Origin: Tridacna crocea
Lineage: Eukaryota > Mollusca > Bivalvia > Cardiida > Cardiidae
Assembly (NCBI GenBank): GCA_943736015.1
Contig: OX031061.1
Span: 61,138,192 to 61,202,191 of the forward strand
DNA length: 64,000 nt
Direction of reading: 5' to 3'
Shown here: one piece after another, positions 12,601 through 27,600 of the stretch
How positions within the stretch are numbered: the first letter of the stretch is position 1
Layout of the letters: each line of letters starts with the position of its first letter
Notes under the pieces: generated by a model
What the model was told of the DNA's origin: nothing
The model's input: only the letters and a program-made list of their open reading frames with translations
Databases searched by the model: none
Position numbers and translations under genes: made by a program

Positions 12601-15600
12601 TTCTGAGAAAAGGACAAAATGCTGGTTACCAGCATTTTTCTACTTTTCCACAATGTTTTCAGAAGGCTTCATCCCCCAATGTCATTAAAAGTTGTCATTG
12701 TGTTGTAAAAGGTTTAGAAGAAAGGTTGTCAAAAATGTTATCAGTTGACCATCAAGTGTGAATTTAGCCATGGATCTAGCAGAACACAGTTTTGGAATGG
12801 CACATCTACTCACAAAGGAGAACAATTGGGCATATTTACATAGGAGTCTGTCCGTATGTGTAGATGTGTTTAGGTATGAAAGCAGACTTTTAAGTGTGAC
12901 CTTGAATTTGGACCTACATGAACAAATGTCTAGAACAGGGTTCCCACAACTTTCTGCTTGCAAAATTCCAGACTTTTTCCCGACTTTTTCCAGGATTTTT
13001 TTCAGAATTCAAGGTTTTTTTGCAATAGAAAAACTGGAAATGCAAAACCTTTTGAAAGCTACTTTCTTTCATAAAATCCTTGTTTTAATGAAAAATTAAG
13101 ATTTAAAGAACATTCTAACTGCATGATAGTTATTTCATTTCTTTACTTGGCCAGTTACAAAACTTCAAATGACCGAATATAGATTCAGATCAGCCTATCC
13201 ATACAGGCAGTTTAATAAGGATCCATGCTGTTCTCTTACAGTTCCGAAGTTCCTACAAGTAATGAAGAATTTGAAGGCAAATAGCATAGATCCTTTTAAG
13301 ACTACATAACCAGGCAAATTGGGAATGATAGGACTATGATGGTCCTATATCGTTCACCTGAGTACTAAGTAGTAAAGGTCTACAGTGAAGATAAATACCA
13401 AATATGGAAGTTCAAGGCCAAATAATTCTGACAGGGTATGTAACTGTGCAAAAAGCATTTTCTTCTTTTCCCAAAATGCTTTCACAACCCTTCTTCCTCA
13501 AGGTCATTGAAAGTCAGGATTGTATTGTAAGGGACTGAATTAACTTTAAGAGGCATTTCCTGGTCAAAATGGTGGTCGAAAGACAGATTAAAAAACATCA
13601 TTTGCTCATTGTTAAGACACAAATGAGACTTGTCTCAATAACTTTTCATCAAATTTCAAAGGATGTTGACTGAGACAGTAATCAAGCCAGACTGGGAACC
13701 CTAGACTAACAGCTCACTACATTACTGACTAATTTATTGGAGCTCGATAAGTCCAGTATGTGAAAGGTAATCCGTTTGTCCATGACCTATCGTACAGAAG
13801 AAAATTGTATCACAAGGCTATCCTAAGGAAGACATGTATGAAGTTTTATAAGTGCCAAGGACTTTAGAAGAGAACCGTCAACGCGGATGGATGGGCCAAC
13901 GGACTGTAATTGGTCCAGAATGAAATTATACATTTAGTCCCCAATTTGGATAACATGTCGTTTCATGAAATAAAATCAAAAAACTATTGTCTGTGGCTTA
14001 ACAAGATGAACATTAATTACATTTTGTCCTGTAATGAAAGAGACATTGGTCCATAGTGAAAATATACACCAAGCCCCATTTTTCCATGATGTGACATTTA
14101 ATGAAAAAAGGTAAAATATTGTTATTGGCAGACTATCATAAGGAATACATGTACATAAATTCCATCTTGTTTCAGAGCAGAAGAATTTTAAAATTTTCCT
14201 ATTTGTTCCCATGTTCAAACTTGTGACCACCAGGGCAGAGCCAGTTTGAACCCCAGGGGCATCATATGAACAATCTTGGTAGAGGTCCAATAGCAGATGC
14301 TGCATACCAAATATCAAAGCTCTATCCCTTCTTGTTTTAATGAAAATGATTTTTCAAAGTTTTCTTTTATTATTCCCATGTTCAAACTTGTGACCCCTGA
14401 GGTGGAGTCAGTTTTGACCCCAGGGGCATTATATGGACAATTTTTGTAGAAGTTTACTAGGAGATGCTACATGCCAATTATCAAAGCTCTATGCTTTCTA
14501 GTTTCACAGAAGAAGATTTTCAAAGATTTTGCTCTTTTTTCCTTTGGTTGCCATGGCAACCAGAGTTATGATTGGAATTTAATATCTTGAACAACTTTGG
14601 TAGAGATTTAAATAAGGAACATCCCTGCCAAGTTTCATCAAGATTGGCCCAGTGGTTTAGGAGGAGAAGGTGTTAAGAAATTGTGGATGATGCACGACAG
14701 ACATTGGGGCTATCACAAAAGCTCACCTTGAGCACTTTGTGCTCAGGTGAGCTAAAAATGTGTTGTTTTTTTCTAACATTGGGAATTATTTTCTTTATGA
14801 TTTGAGACACAGAATCAAGTCCTTGGATATCATTTACTATCATAATGCACAATAGTTTTGCTGTAAGCCTTCAAATAAAGGTTCATTTCCCTCTTCAGTC
14901 ATTGAAACTAAAGCCTAATCCAAAAGTACCATGTTTTACTTTCACTTTAATTGTTCAGTTTTCATGACCTGAAATACATGAATAAATAGACCGGTCTTTT
15001 CAAAGGGCAATATCCCTGCTTTTAATGTTTTTGAAAATACGAATAATCGTAACTTTCTTAGATTTAATACTTGAAGTGTTTTGATCCATGATTGCAGACA
15101 AGAGCTTACTTTCAGTTTCTTCTGACTCGACAACCTCATCCCGACGAGAATCATAACTTGGCTTCATAAAGATAAAGTCTGTTAACCTTTCAGACCCCTA
15201 TGGGTTTAAATTTTCAGTAATATTTACTGTTGTAGCTCATTTTCACGTTAATTCACTTCAGCTCGTCCCCGGGAAAATACAAAGCGCAGCTGCATTGTAT
15301 TTTAGGATAAGTACCGAGTTCTCCGAAATTAATACACTGGATCCCGGTTTGTTTAAATATTACAATAAATATTCCGGGACCAGTGAACCTAAAAAAAAGA
15401 CCGTAATGTATTTGGGAAATTCACCCTCTTCGACCAATGACGGTCTAGGATATATTGCAGAAAATATTGGACCTTTATCCGAAAAATGGAGGACGCAGAC
15501 CGGAGATTATTATCGTCCTTAATTTTGTTTCACACCCAAAACGTTTCGTACTTTTCCCGGGTTTTTCCCGATTTTTCATAGATATAACAAAAATCAAGAC

Positions 15601-18600
15601 TTTTTCAAGACCGGGAACGGGTTTTACGAAATTCCCGACTTTTTCCCGTTTTCCCGACTGCGTGGGAACCCTGCTAGAAGTATGACAAATTATCTGTAAA
15701 TACATCCATAAATGATAAACTTACGACTGGCTCATGAAGCTCCATTTAACTCTTGACCCCATAAAACATTTCTATAGTATCTCTAATTGACCCTAAATAA
15801 TAATGTGGATGATGCATTTTCTTATGTGTATATGACACCTTTTGATAGCATAGAAAACATTGTGGCAATAGGTGAAATTGCTCGTGATGAGCAATTTCAC
15901 CTTTTGCAACGATGTTTTCCAAAGGCAAGCAATGCATAGAAATGAGTATCTATGGAGTAAAGGATTAAGACAATTTTACCATTTGACTTTCAAGTGTGAC
16001 CTTGATCTTAGATCCAATTAAATAACTATTTCAGATAGCACTTGTTCTACGCAGAAGTATAATTGCATGAAATTATTTCGAAATCCATCATGCATACATG
16101 TAGATTTGGTAAAAAAAAAATAAGGGTGGTATGATTTTTATTTAAAATCTTCATTTTTCCATATCAACAGTCCAAAGAGTTGATTTACCTGATGTGGAGA
16201 CAGTTATTGTGGTGACAGCACAAGGGGCTGGTTGTTGCATTACAGCTGAAATACATTCAAGTGAAACCATTTCTTAGCAGATTAAACAATGTGTCCACTT
16301 TTTTTTTTTTGAACTCTTTACCAAACAATCCCTGGTTTTTATGATCCAGAGAAAGATGCTTTTTGAAAATATTGTGGGAAAAGGAGAAAATGCTGATAAC
16401 CAGCATTTTCTCCTTTTCCCACAACGTTTTCTACTATTTTAAAGTCAAGTTTCTAATTTTGGGTCAATTTTATTTGGTTGTCTTCAAATGCTTTAATGCT
16501 TTCAATTTGGACCAGTGTTAATTTTCGTCATTTGGTAAAGAGTTAAAGTGCACTTCATATTTTGCATTAGCTTTCACTTGTAGAGCAGCTATTTCCCAGT
16601 AGTAGGATACTTCTACCCAAGTCATACCTTTTCTGACCTGTTCACTAAATGCCTTGGTCATGGACACATCAACTACACAAACAAGCTGTTGCCAGGAGGA
16701 ATAAAATACATGAAAAACAATCAAACAACAATAATACCTTCTTTTTCCATCATAAACATTTCATTAAAAGTTCTTGACAAATGTCTGCAACAAAACCTCA
16801 ACCTTTTTCCACACAACCACGAATTTTGATGATCCTAATGGAAATGGGGTGTTTGAAAACATTGTGCAAAAAAAAGAAAATGCTGGTACCCAGTATTTTC
16901 TCCTTTTCCAACATTTTTTTTTTTCATTCTTTTAACGGGCATTTCTAGCATTTGGGCCATATCTTATTTAACCTTCAAATTCTCTCAATTTGAATAACAC
17001 TATCATTTTGGTATGTAGAACAAACTTAAGTTGAACAAGCAGTTAAGATAAGAGCTTCGTACAGCAGCACAAGTGGGTTATGATCCTGAAGGCCTACAGA
17101 TATCCAAATTTCAAGAGTCACAAACACAACTACACATCATAGAGATTTGTTGTGGAAAATTTCAAATTATTCCCATGAAAACTCTAGGAGGAGTTGCTAA
17201 CAGATGGATGGACAACTGGGACCATAACATATTACGATCTTTTAGGCGTATAAAAAGGGTACCTACCTACAAATTTGCATTTTCGTAACAACTCCAGGTG
17301 GGTCCAGAAAATATCCCCCTTGTCATTTGGAATATATTTCACAAAGTCTGTATGAGTCATATCACAGAGGGCCTGTCCAGTCATTTGGAAGTTATTTATA
17401 TCTACACCTTCCAGATTAAATTCCTTCACTGCCCATTGTATCCAGTGCTTCACATGTATTTCAGCCCATTGTACTGGGTCTACAATATAACACATATTTC
17501 CTGTACATGACTTTCTTTTTGCAACAGACCTCTTCAGGAAGCATTGTGGCAAACAGAAGTCAATAAGCACTTTCCTCTTTTGCCACATTCTTTAAAATAA
17601 TATTTGTTATCTTGGACACATGACTTGAAGCTCACCCTTCAAATGAAAAGCTAGTGGGAACACTGCCAGTTGTTTTGTTGACATTTTGTTTCACAAACTT
17701 TACAATGTTCTGTCAGCCATCGAGCTTTATCCATCCTATCAATTCTACAAACTAACCGCAAGTAACTCATTACAGGCTTTAACCACAATTCAATTGGCAG
17801 CGTTCCCACTAGCATTTTATTTGAAGGGTGAGCTGTAAATGTGGGGGAAAGATTCCAATTTAGAGGATATGACAATAATGGTTCAAAAATTAAAAGTAAA
17901 ATAATCAATAATGATGTTTTACACAACAAAAGTATGTCATATTAAGATAATCTGTGGAAATTTGTTGGTTAAAGTCATTAAATAGCTGAAAACGGAGTCT
18001 GAATCGACTCTGATTGGACATTGCCAAAAGGAAAATTGTGTTGTGCCATGGGTTTCCATGTTTTTGTGCATCAAGCATTTTTTCATTTGTGTTAATTTAC
18101 TGATTCTATAACGTGACTTACTCAACAATTTGCAAGAGTGGGAACACGGACTGGATTTTAGCAACATAACAAAGAATGCACAAAAAGTTCAACTACACAA
18201 AGTAATTGTAAAACTTGAGATAGGTACAGGCAAAATGGAATTGTAAAAAATCTTCATTAACCATTACCAAACGACAAAATTTTAGGATTGTCCAAATCGA
18301 AAGCATTGTCAGACGACAAAATAAAAGTGACTGAAAATTTGAAATTTGTCTTGTGAAAGGTAGAAAACATTGTGGGAAAAGGGGAAAATGCTGGTTACCA
18401 GCATTTTCTCCTTTTCCAACAATGTTTTCCAAAGGCTTTCTCAGGGGCGTCAAAAGTAGGGATTGTGTGATAATGGGTTCATAAAGAGTTCCGCAACACA
18501 ATAACATTTCATTTTTAAAATACATGTACCAATATCCACCTTACCGTAGGGTATTTTCAGTCTGTCTTGCTCTCGTCTAAAATTTTGGTCAACAATCCAG

Positions 18601-21600
18601 CGTGTAATATTTTCTGTTTCCTCTGGTACAGGAACAACTACTTTGGCAGGAGCTTGTTGGGTCTGAATAGGGGCTATAGCTGAAATGGGAAGAAAGCATA
18701 ATTTTTCTTACAGCATAGCAAAACAATCATTCCATTTAACCCTTTACTAGATGACGAAATTTCAGCCTTGTCAAAATTGAAAGCATTTGCAGACCACAAT
18801 TTCAGTGTGGCTCAAATGTTGCAATTGTTTATCGATTAGGAAGAAAACATTGTGGGAAAAGGAGAAAATGCTGGTTACCAGCATTTTCTCCTTTTCCCAC
18901 AATGTTTTCAAAAGGCTTCTTTTCCAGGGGCGTCAAAAGTAGGGATTGAGTGGTAATGGGTTTATCAAACATTTGCCCTATTCAGAACTCCAGATAAGAG
19001 GGAGTGATGGTATTCTAAAGTCATTTTTTTCTCTTTGATACCCTATGTTGTAGGCACTCATTGGAATCATCCTTCAGGCGTATAAAAAAAAAATGGGAGC
19101 TAACTAAAAGTGAGAGAGAACTATTACAGAAAATACAGAAAAAAGCCTTGTTTTTCTAACATGAGAAGAACAAAGATTGGCGCTGGATCTGCACACATCA
19201 AATTCATAATCTTAAATTTGCTCTTCAGCTGCACAAGTCCACAAGTAAAGTGGGAAGTAGCTCATCAAAAGATATTGTCTGTTTACTTCAAAATCCTTGT
19301 AACTACAGCTTGAAACACCCTGTAGTTAGGAGGTTTTTTAAGTAAACTGAAGATATATTTAAACTACAGCAGGTTCAAGTAATGGCGATTACACTGAATG
19401 TTCATATACATGTATGTAACCCATCATGCAGAAAGGGAACATCCTGGAATTCCGTACATCAATTAGATGAAAACAGATCAACAATTGTGCAGTTTAAGTT
19501 GATAATTGAAAAAATGATTGTCTAACAAGGTACAATGACCACTTTTCATACAGAAAATGTCGTTCTAGGGAAATGTCAACCCTGGTCAGCCTGCACAATT
19601 AGCGCAGTCTGTCGAGGGTTGACACTTTTCGCAGTTCCCAGGTCCCTTTTTGTGTGATGGGTCAAATATACATATATGTCTTACGTTGTTCAACAGTTTC
19701 TACTTCCTCCGCTGGCTTCAGGATATCTAAAATATTGATTTTTGGTTTTGCTCCTGAAAATATACATTGTTCAAAATTGTAAACACGACTGGCATCTAAA
19801 ATCTTTTTCCTGCTAAATATGTTATGTTCAACTTTAAACCCAATATTTGAAAGCCCAATAATACAACTCCAATTTAAGTGACTGAAAATTTGAAATTTGT
19901 TTTCTGAAGGGTAGAAAACATTGTGAGAAAAGGAGAAAATGCTGGTTACCAGCATTTTCTCCTTTTCCCACAATGTTTTCCAAAGGCTTCTTTCTCAGGG
20001 TTGTCAAAAGTAGGGATTGTGTGGTAATGGGTTAACATGTTATTTGGAGACTCTAAAAATAATTTATATTGGAGCAACATTACTACACAGCTTACATGTA
20101 TGTAATACTTCTCACAAACAGCCATCACTGGCAGGGTTTGAACCCTCAACCTCTGGGTCTCAAGGTGATCACTCTACCACATAGCTACAAAAGCTAGCTC
20201 TATAGCAAGGCAGTATAAATGCCCCCTTATACCTACACAAGCTATACCTTTACATCTATCTGTGGGATAGACCAGTATACTACATACTACCCTGCCACAG
20301 GAAGATTTGTCCCCAAATCCTTCAAATACTGTCACTTTATCTCTCTATTAAGTGTTTTTTTTTAAGATGGGTGCCAATGTAACTACATGTACATTGAGAA
20401 TTAATCATATTTTATTCACCTGGCTGAGATTTTACTTCTAAATTAATTTGCACCATACCATCTCCCTGTACACACTGGTCCACCAAGCTCTTCTTTGTAT
20501 CAAGCTGTAAAACACATTAACCGATTCATTCTTAGCCAGTTGACAATAATATTATGTGACCCATCACACATAAAAGGGACCATCTGAGAACTGCAAAAAG
20601 TGTCAACCCTGGTCTGAACAGACTGCGAAATACACAGGCTGACCAGAGTTGACACTTTTCGCTTTTATGACATTCTCTGTACAAAAAGTAGTCATTCTCC
20701 TTTGTTGTACAATCATTTTTTATCTATCAGCTTAAATTGATCTGCACTATCGTTGATCTGCTTTCATCTAATTTATGTATGGAATTCCCAGATGGTCCCT
20801 TTTTGCGTGATGGGTTACATATGTGAAAAGTGAAGGTGCTTAGCAATACCACCATTCAGTTAAAGTGTTAGTCGCTGGCAGGGAAATAAATTCTTAACCC
20901 ATCATCAAATGACAATATTTTAGACTGGTCCAAATTGAAAGCATTTGCAGACGGCTAAATAAAAGTGACTGAAAATTAGAAATTTGTTTTGTGAAGTGTA
21001 GAAAACATTGTGGGAAAAGGAAAAAATGCTGGTAACCAGCATTTTCTCCTTTTCCCGCAATGTTTTCTAAAGGCTTCTTTCTCAGTGGTGTCAAAAGTAG
21101 GGATTGTGTGGTAATGGGTTAAACCAGGTTAAAATCCTGCCAGCTCACTCTATGGTTTGTTTACTTTTTGGTCTAATTTTGAAATTCAATTTTTCTGGCA
21201 GTGACTCTATCTTGAACCAATCACAAATTTGTCATTTTCATGATATTTTCCACATACACTGTACTTTTAAATGGTATCATTTAAATGCATTTTAACAACT
21301 GCATTTATGTTTTTAGCTTCCACTAGGACTTCCAAAGTCAATAAAACTCTCTTTCATGAGTGCAGAAACAATTTTACTGCCATTTCTCTGTTGATATAAA
21401 ATTGGCTCTTATACAATTTACTGCAAGTTTTTTTGCTGGAATTTCCTACTGTCGGACCAAATTTGATAAATTTAAAATATGCTCAAATACAGTGAAATTT
21501 CATGAATCAATGAGAAACACAACATACAGGCAAACATATACTTTTTTTTTCAAGTTTGAACAACTTGCAAAACAACCAGTAATCAGAATTAGCCACACCA

Positions 21601-24600
21601 TAGTTTGCTCAACCCTTTTCCAAATGACAAACTTTTGGACTAGACCAAATTGAAAGCATTTGCAGACGACAATTCAACTCTTGCTGAAAAAAAGATTTCT
21701 GTCTATGATAGGGTAGAAAACATTGTGGGAAAAGGAGAAAATGCTGGTTACCAGCATTTTCTCCTTTTCCAACAATGTTTTCAAAAGGCTACTATTCCAG
21801 ACCCGTAAAAACCAGGGATTGTTTGGGAAAGAGTTAAGGATGCAATGGATGGACAGTTAGGACTACCACGGCCGTAAAATGTTTTGACCATTAGACATAT
21901 GAAGAAAAAATTACTTACAGGAATACTGTCTTGCAGATAAAACTGATGATCTGAGAGGGAGCACTGTAAACGAAGTTCTAACAACTGTTTGAGGGTTGAC
22001 AGAGGTTCAGCAATGTCCATGTGTTGTATGATCAAATTCTGATATTGTGGGGGTGGTTGTTGATGGATGACTTCTTCTTGTATGACAACACTGTGAAGTA
22101 AATTAACTCTTTACCACGCAATCTTAAGTTTTAACAACCCCGACATAAAAAGGCCTTCTGAAAACAGTGTGGGAAAAGGAGAAAATGCTGGTGACCACAG
22201 AACAGAATGTTTTGGAGAAGACAGAGGGAAAAGGAAGCTGGTCATCTACAAATACTTAAAAGAAACCTTTTGAAAACATTGTGGAAAAAAAGAGAAAATG
22301 CTGGTGACCACGATGTTTTCTGCCCTTTCCAAACCAAAATTTCAATTTTTCAGTCACGTTTACTTTGTCGCCTGCAAATGCTTTCAATTTGGACCAGTCT
22401 ACAATTTTGTCGTTTTGTAAAGAGTTAAATCTTTACCACACACTCCCAACTTTATCTGAGCCTGAGAAAGAAGCCTATACAAAACACTGTCCGTCTGTTA
22501 TGGATTTTCCTTTCAATATTCAATACAAATCAGTAAAACTACATTAACCCTTTACCACAGAATGACGACTTTTAACTACCCTGAAGAAGAGGCCTTTTGA
22601 AAACTTTGTAGGAAAAGGAGAAATTGCTGGTAATCAGCATTTTCCCCTTTCCCCACAATGTTTTCAAAAGACTTCTTTAACAGGGTCGTCAGAAGTAGGG
22701 ATAGCATTTTCTCCTTTTCCACCAATGTTTTCAAAAGCTTTCCTTCTCAGGGTCATTAGAAAGACCGGATTGTGTGGTAAACAGTTAAAGTAATCCGAAA
22801 ACTATGGGTTAACTGGTTAGAAATAACGTACCCATCATCTGACAACGGGACTTCCTGAGGATCTTGAATGATGTGAGATTCTTCCTCTACTTGTAAGTTA
22901 CTGTTGGCCTGTTAATGTCACAAAAGAAATACTGATTTTAACAATCAATTTCATGAAAAGTCAATCTAATGTTATGTTTCTATTCTGATTCAGAACATTT
23001 CATTGTTCCAACTTTTTGGTCCTTTTATTCAAAAAGCTATAACCAACAGCTATACATATGGTCTCATCACTAGCGACGATTTAGTTTAACTCTTTACCAA
23101 ACAATCCCTGGTTTTTACGACCCTGAGATAGAAACCCTTTAAAAACATTGTGGGAAAAGGAGAAAATGCTGGTAACCAGCATTTTCTCCTTTTCCCACAT
23201 TGTTTTCTACCCTGAGAGAAAACAAATTTCAATTTTTGAGTTATGTTTAATTTGTTGTCTGCAAGTGCTTTCAATTTGGACCAGTCTAAAATTTTGACGT
23301 TTGGTAAAAAGTTAAGAATGTTTGCTAGAACTATTTTGTCTATTTTGCTCATACTGTACCATTCTTCATAATTATTAATTTATAAGAATAAATAAAGGGG
23401 AATTAGGAATATAATAACTTATTGTATGTGATATTAAAAATCTTACTCAAATTGGATTCGATGCGGTTAAAAAAAACTTGATAATTATTTGAAAAAATAA
23501 AGGTGAATTAGGATTACAATACCCATTAGGAATAATCAACTTGTATGTGATATTAAAAATCTGTCACTCAAACTGGGTTTGATCCAGTTAACTCTTTACC
23601 CCGTAAGGCATTTCTATGGTATCTTTAATTGATCCTAAATAACAGCAAGGATGAAGCTATTTCATACGTGTATATAACAGCTGTTTCTTACATGTATATA
23701 ACACCTTTTAATAGAGTAGAAAACATTGTGGCAAAAGGTGAAATTGCTCGTCACGAGCAATTTCACCTTTTGCCACAATGTTATCCAAAGGCTCCTACAA
23801 GCAATGCGTAGAAATGACTATCTATGGAGTAAAGGGTTAAAAAAAACTTGTCCTTCGGACTCATTTTTTCAACTGCATCACACCCCATTCTGGTGACAGA
23901 CTTTTAACATCCCAAAAGACCAAATGAATGTTCTCTTTATACCTCTATTTCTGAAACCTCCTGAATGATATGCTGCCCTCCGACTACAGTCCCGTCCTCG
24001 GTAATTTCTAACCGAAGTCGTTTTTGATTCGGCTCTCCATCAATATCTTCAACCAAACCATTTTCATCTATGCCTCTTTTCATAGCTGTCAAGATGAAAA
24101 ACAATACAGTATATGTTACAGAACACAGAAATCATTTAGGTTTATTTTGTCCTCCGCAAATGATTTGACTGGCTGAGTCCAAAGTTTTGTTGTTTGATAA
24201 AGAGTAAAATTTTTATCACAGGACAGATCTTGGACCTCTCCAAATTACAAGCCCTTGCAGATGACAAGACTTAGTAAATGGATTATCTTTTAAAGGGTAC
24301 AAAACATTGTCGGAAGAGGAGGGAATGTTGGTAAGCAGCATGATTTTCTCATTCCCCTAGAATGTTTACAAACCCTTTTTATGAATCATAGTAATTTAAC
24401 CACAGGACTGTCTAGTAGTCTTGTCCTCTTTTGTTAAGCAACAAATAAAGCCTTCAGAAAATCTTACATCATGTGACAGTGACCATCCCTATTGTATTCT
24501 TTCTTTCATAATCTACATGTACATCTAGAGCTCTCTATGCATCAATATATTGTTGAAATACGTCAATGAAAAGGTATTTCAATCCAATACAAACAAACAA

Positions 24601-27600
24601 ATAGGGAAAACGTGCATAATACAACTTTGAAACCACACTTAAGAAATAAGGATGAACAACATGAAGTATGACTCAATTCAGGAACATTAATTGAGAATAA
24701 TTTAATATCAGTTGTTTTCATGAACATTGGCGAGTTATGATTGGCCGAGAAAAAAATTTCATAGCTCCATGAAAAAAAAAATGACCTTGTGCCAGAACAA
24801 ATTTTGCTGGAGATTACTTTTGCTGGTCCTACACACTGCTTTGCTCATTTACTTTCATTCTATTGGTTAATTGTCAGTATTGGGGATCTGGAAACTGTTT
24901 CCCTATTGTATTCTTGTGCCATGCAAAATATGAGTGCAAGGGGCTTTGGAAACTCCTATGCTGGATTTAAATCTTAAGAAAATGAATGCAGTTAGAATTA
25001 TTTTCGTAGGTATATAATGTATGTAATAGGAATGAAGAGAATTTTATTTTTTTCACGGAGGTATGAAAAAACAAGAGGGCCAAGATGGCCCTGGATCACT
25101 CACCTGAATTTGTGAGATGACCATAGTCTTTTTTTTTTTGAGGTATTGAAACATTGGAACCAAATTTATAATTTTGCCAAGCAATTTTCAAAAGGTCACC
25201 TGTAACAGTCATTTCGAAATCTGACCATCAGTTTCAAAAAGAAGAATTTTTAAGAATTCTACATTTCTGTATAAGAGCAAGTAGCCCCCATCCACGAGAG
25301 CCATGTTTCTTGATGGATCAAAATTTACGAACAAGTTTGAAAAGGGTCACCCAAGGAACATCTCTCTGAAATTATTTCAAAATCTGACCAGGGGTTTCAG
25401 AGAAAGTGAATTTTAAAGAATTTCATCATGTCCGTATAGTGCAAGTAGCCCCCATTCACAAGAGCCATGTTTCTTGATGGATCAAAATTATTTGTACAGC
25501 TTTTGGAAAGGGCCACCCAAGGAACATCTCTGTCAGATTATTTTAAAATCTGACCACGGGTTTCAGAGAAGAATAATTTTCAAGAATTTCTTCATTTCCA
25601 TATAGTGCAAGTAGCCCCCATTCACTAGAGCCATGTTTCTTGGCCAATCAAAATTTCGCGAACACTTTTAGAAAAGGGTCACCCAAGGAACATCTCTGTG
25701 AAATTATTTCAAAATCTGTCCTGCCATTTCAGAGAAGAAGAATTTTCAAGAATTTCTTCATTTCTGTATAGTGCAAGTAGAGTCCATTCACCAGAGCCAT
25801 GTTTCTTGACCAATCAAAATTTCGCAAACAATTTTAGAAATGGGTAACCCAAGGAACAAGTCTGTGAAATTATTTCAAAATCTAACCTGCTGTTTCAGAG
25901 AAGAAAATTTTTTAAGAATTTCTTCATTTCTGTATGGTGCAAGAAGCCCCCATTCACCAGAGCCATGTTTCTTTACCAATCAAAATTTCGCGAACAATTT
26001 TTTAAAAGGGTCACCCAAGGTACAACTCTGTGAAATTATTTCAAAATCTGACCAGCGGTTTCAGAGAAGAAGATTTTTTAAGAATTCCTTCATTTCTGTA
26101 TACTGCAAGAAGCCCCCATTCACCAGAGCCACATTTTTTGACGGATCAAAATTTCACGAACACTTTTTGATATCTGTGAAATTATTTCAAAATCCGACCA
26201 GCGGTTACAGAGGAGAAGATTTTTAAAGAATTCCTTCATTTCTGTATAGTGCAAGAAGCCCCCATTCACCAGAGCCACATTTTTTGACGAATCAAAATTT
26301 CACAAACAATTTTTGAAAAGGGTCACCCAAGGAACATATCTGTGAAATTATTTCAAAATCCGACCAGCGGTTTCAGAGGAGAAGATTTTTAAAGAATTTG
26401 CTAAAAAATTCCATTTGGTTGCCATGGCAACCAGAGGTTTTGATGGAATCAAATTCTGTGATCAATTTTTAAAGACGACGTCCCAAGGAACATTCCTGCC
26501 AAGTTTGGTCCAAATCCGCCCAGCGGTTTAGGAGGAGTTGATGTTTAAAGAATTGTTGGCGACGGACGACGGACGACGCAAGACGGACACCTGGTGATCC
26601 TAAAAGCTCCCCTTGAGCACGTTGTGCTCAGGTGAGCTAAAAAAAAAAAAAAACCCTAATCACACTTATGTATGAAACCATAAAGCGGTTTCATACAAAA
26701 GTGTGATTAGGGTTTTTTTTTTTTTTCATACCTCCATGAAAAAATAAAATTCTCTTCATTCCATAAATGTTTCTCGGAAAAAAAAAGAAAGAAAGTCTGC
26801 TTGCTCCAGAACATGCATCATTTTCATGCAGTAATTTCAAAAAGGTATTATTCAAGAACCAAGAGTTGGTAGAATAAATTGAAAATGTGGAAAATAGGAA
26901 AACTGCTTTCTCCAGACAGCATATCTTTTTCATGCTTTTTTTTACCCCTTCAAAAGGTCTTCAAAATGGACGAACAAAAATGAAAATGTTGTGGAAAAGT
27001 GAAAAACTGCTTGTTCCAGACAGTACATGTATATCATTTTCATGCAATGCTTTTTTCCCCCCTTCAAAAAGGTCTATTGAAAGAATCAAAAGGAGGTTTG
27101 CTGGTGCTGAAGTTTCACATTAACCCATTACCACTCAATCCCTACTTTTGACGCCCCTGAGAAAGAAGCCTTTAGAAAACATTGTGGGAAAAGGAGAAAA
27201 TGCTGGTAACCAGCATTTTCTCCTTTTCCCACAATGTTTTCTACCATTCACAAAACAAATTTCAAATTTTTAGTCACTTTTATTTTGTCGTCTGCAAATG
27301 CTTTCGATTTGGACAAGCCTAAAACATTGTCGTGTGGTAATGAGTTAAAACTTGAATGTCTCCATTCAATATCCAGCAGTGACTCCTTACGGCAAAACTC
27401 TGGAGAAGTCCATATAAATAGTATTTTGTCAATATTAAATTAAGAATAACCTAAAGGAATTTATTTCGTCAAACAATTCAAAAAAAAAAAAAAAATGGAG
27501 AAAAACATTGTGGGAAAAGGAGAAAATGCTGGTTACCAGCATTTTCTCCTTTTCCTACAATGGTTTTTGAAAAGCCTTCTTACACAGAATCATCAAAACA

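Larger units (their letters stand above)
12936..15673. mobile_element. hAT-like DNA element, 2.7 kb, carrying tandem-unit element F3
   Basis: Ends CAGGGTTCCCAC and GTGGGAACCCTG, a typical hAT terminus, flanked by CTAGAA at 12930-12935 and 15674-15679. Both ends carry 'gactttttcccg' repeats. The minus-strand part near 15167 has an ATG exon with a GTAAGC donor, perhaps the first exon of its own or a captured gene. No transposase domain recognised. Confidence 0.7.

Noticed and set aside
12758-13099. 113-codon frame starting [18 protein letters not shown]
   Set aside because: Runs into the hAT-like terminus at 12936; no family recognised and no splice support.
20095-20180. tRNA gene on the minus strand
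   Set aside because: Good B-box but no complete acceptor stem; part of a repeated SINE.
25840-26226. 128-codon open frame
   Set aside because: Lies wholly in tandem units of F4; open by chance in repeats.
25277-26260. Regularly spaced repeats that could suggest a CRISPR array
   Set aside because: Units of 166 bases with no unique spacers, in a eukaryotic intron.
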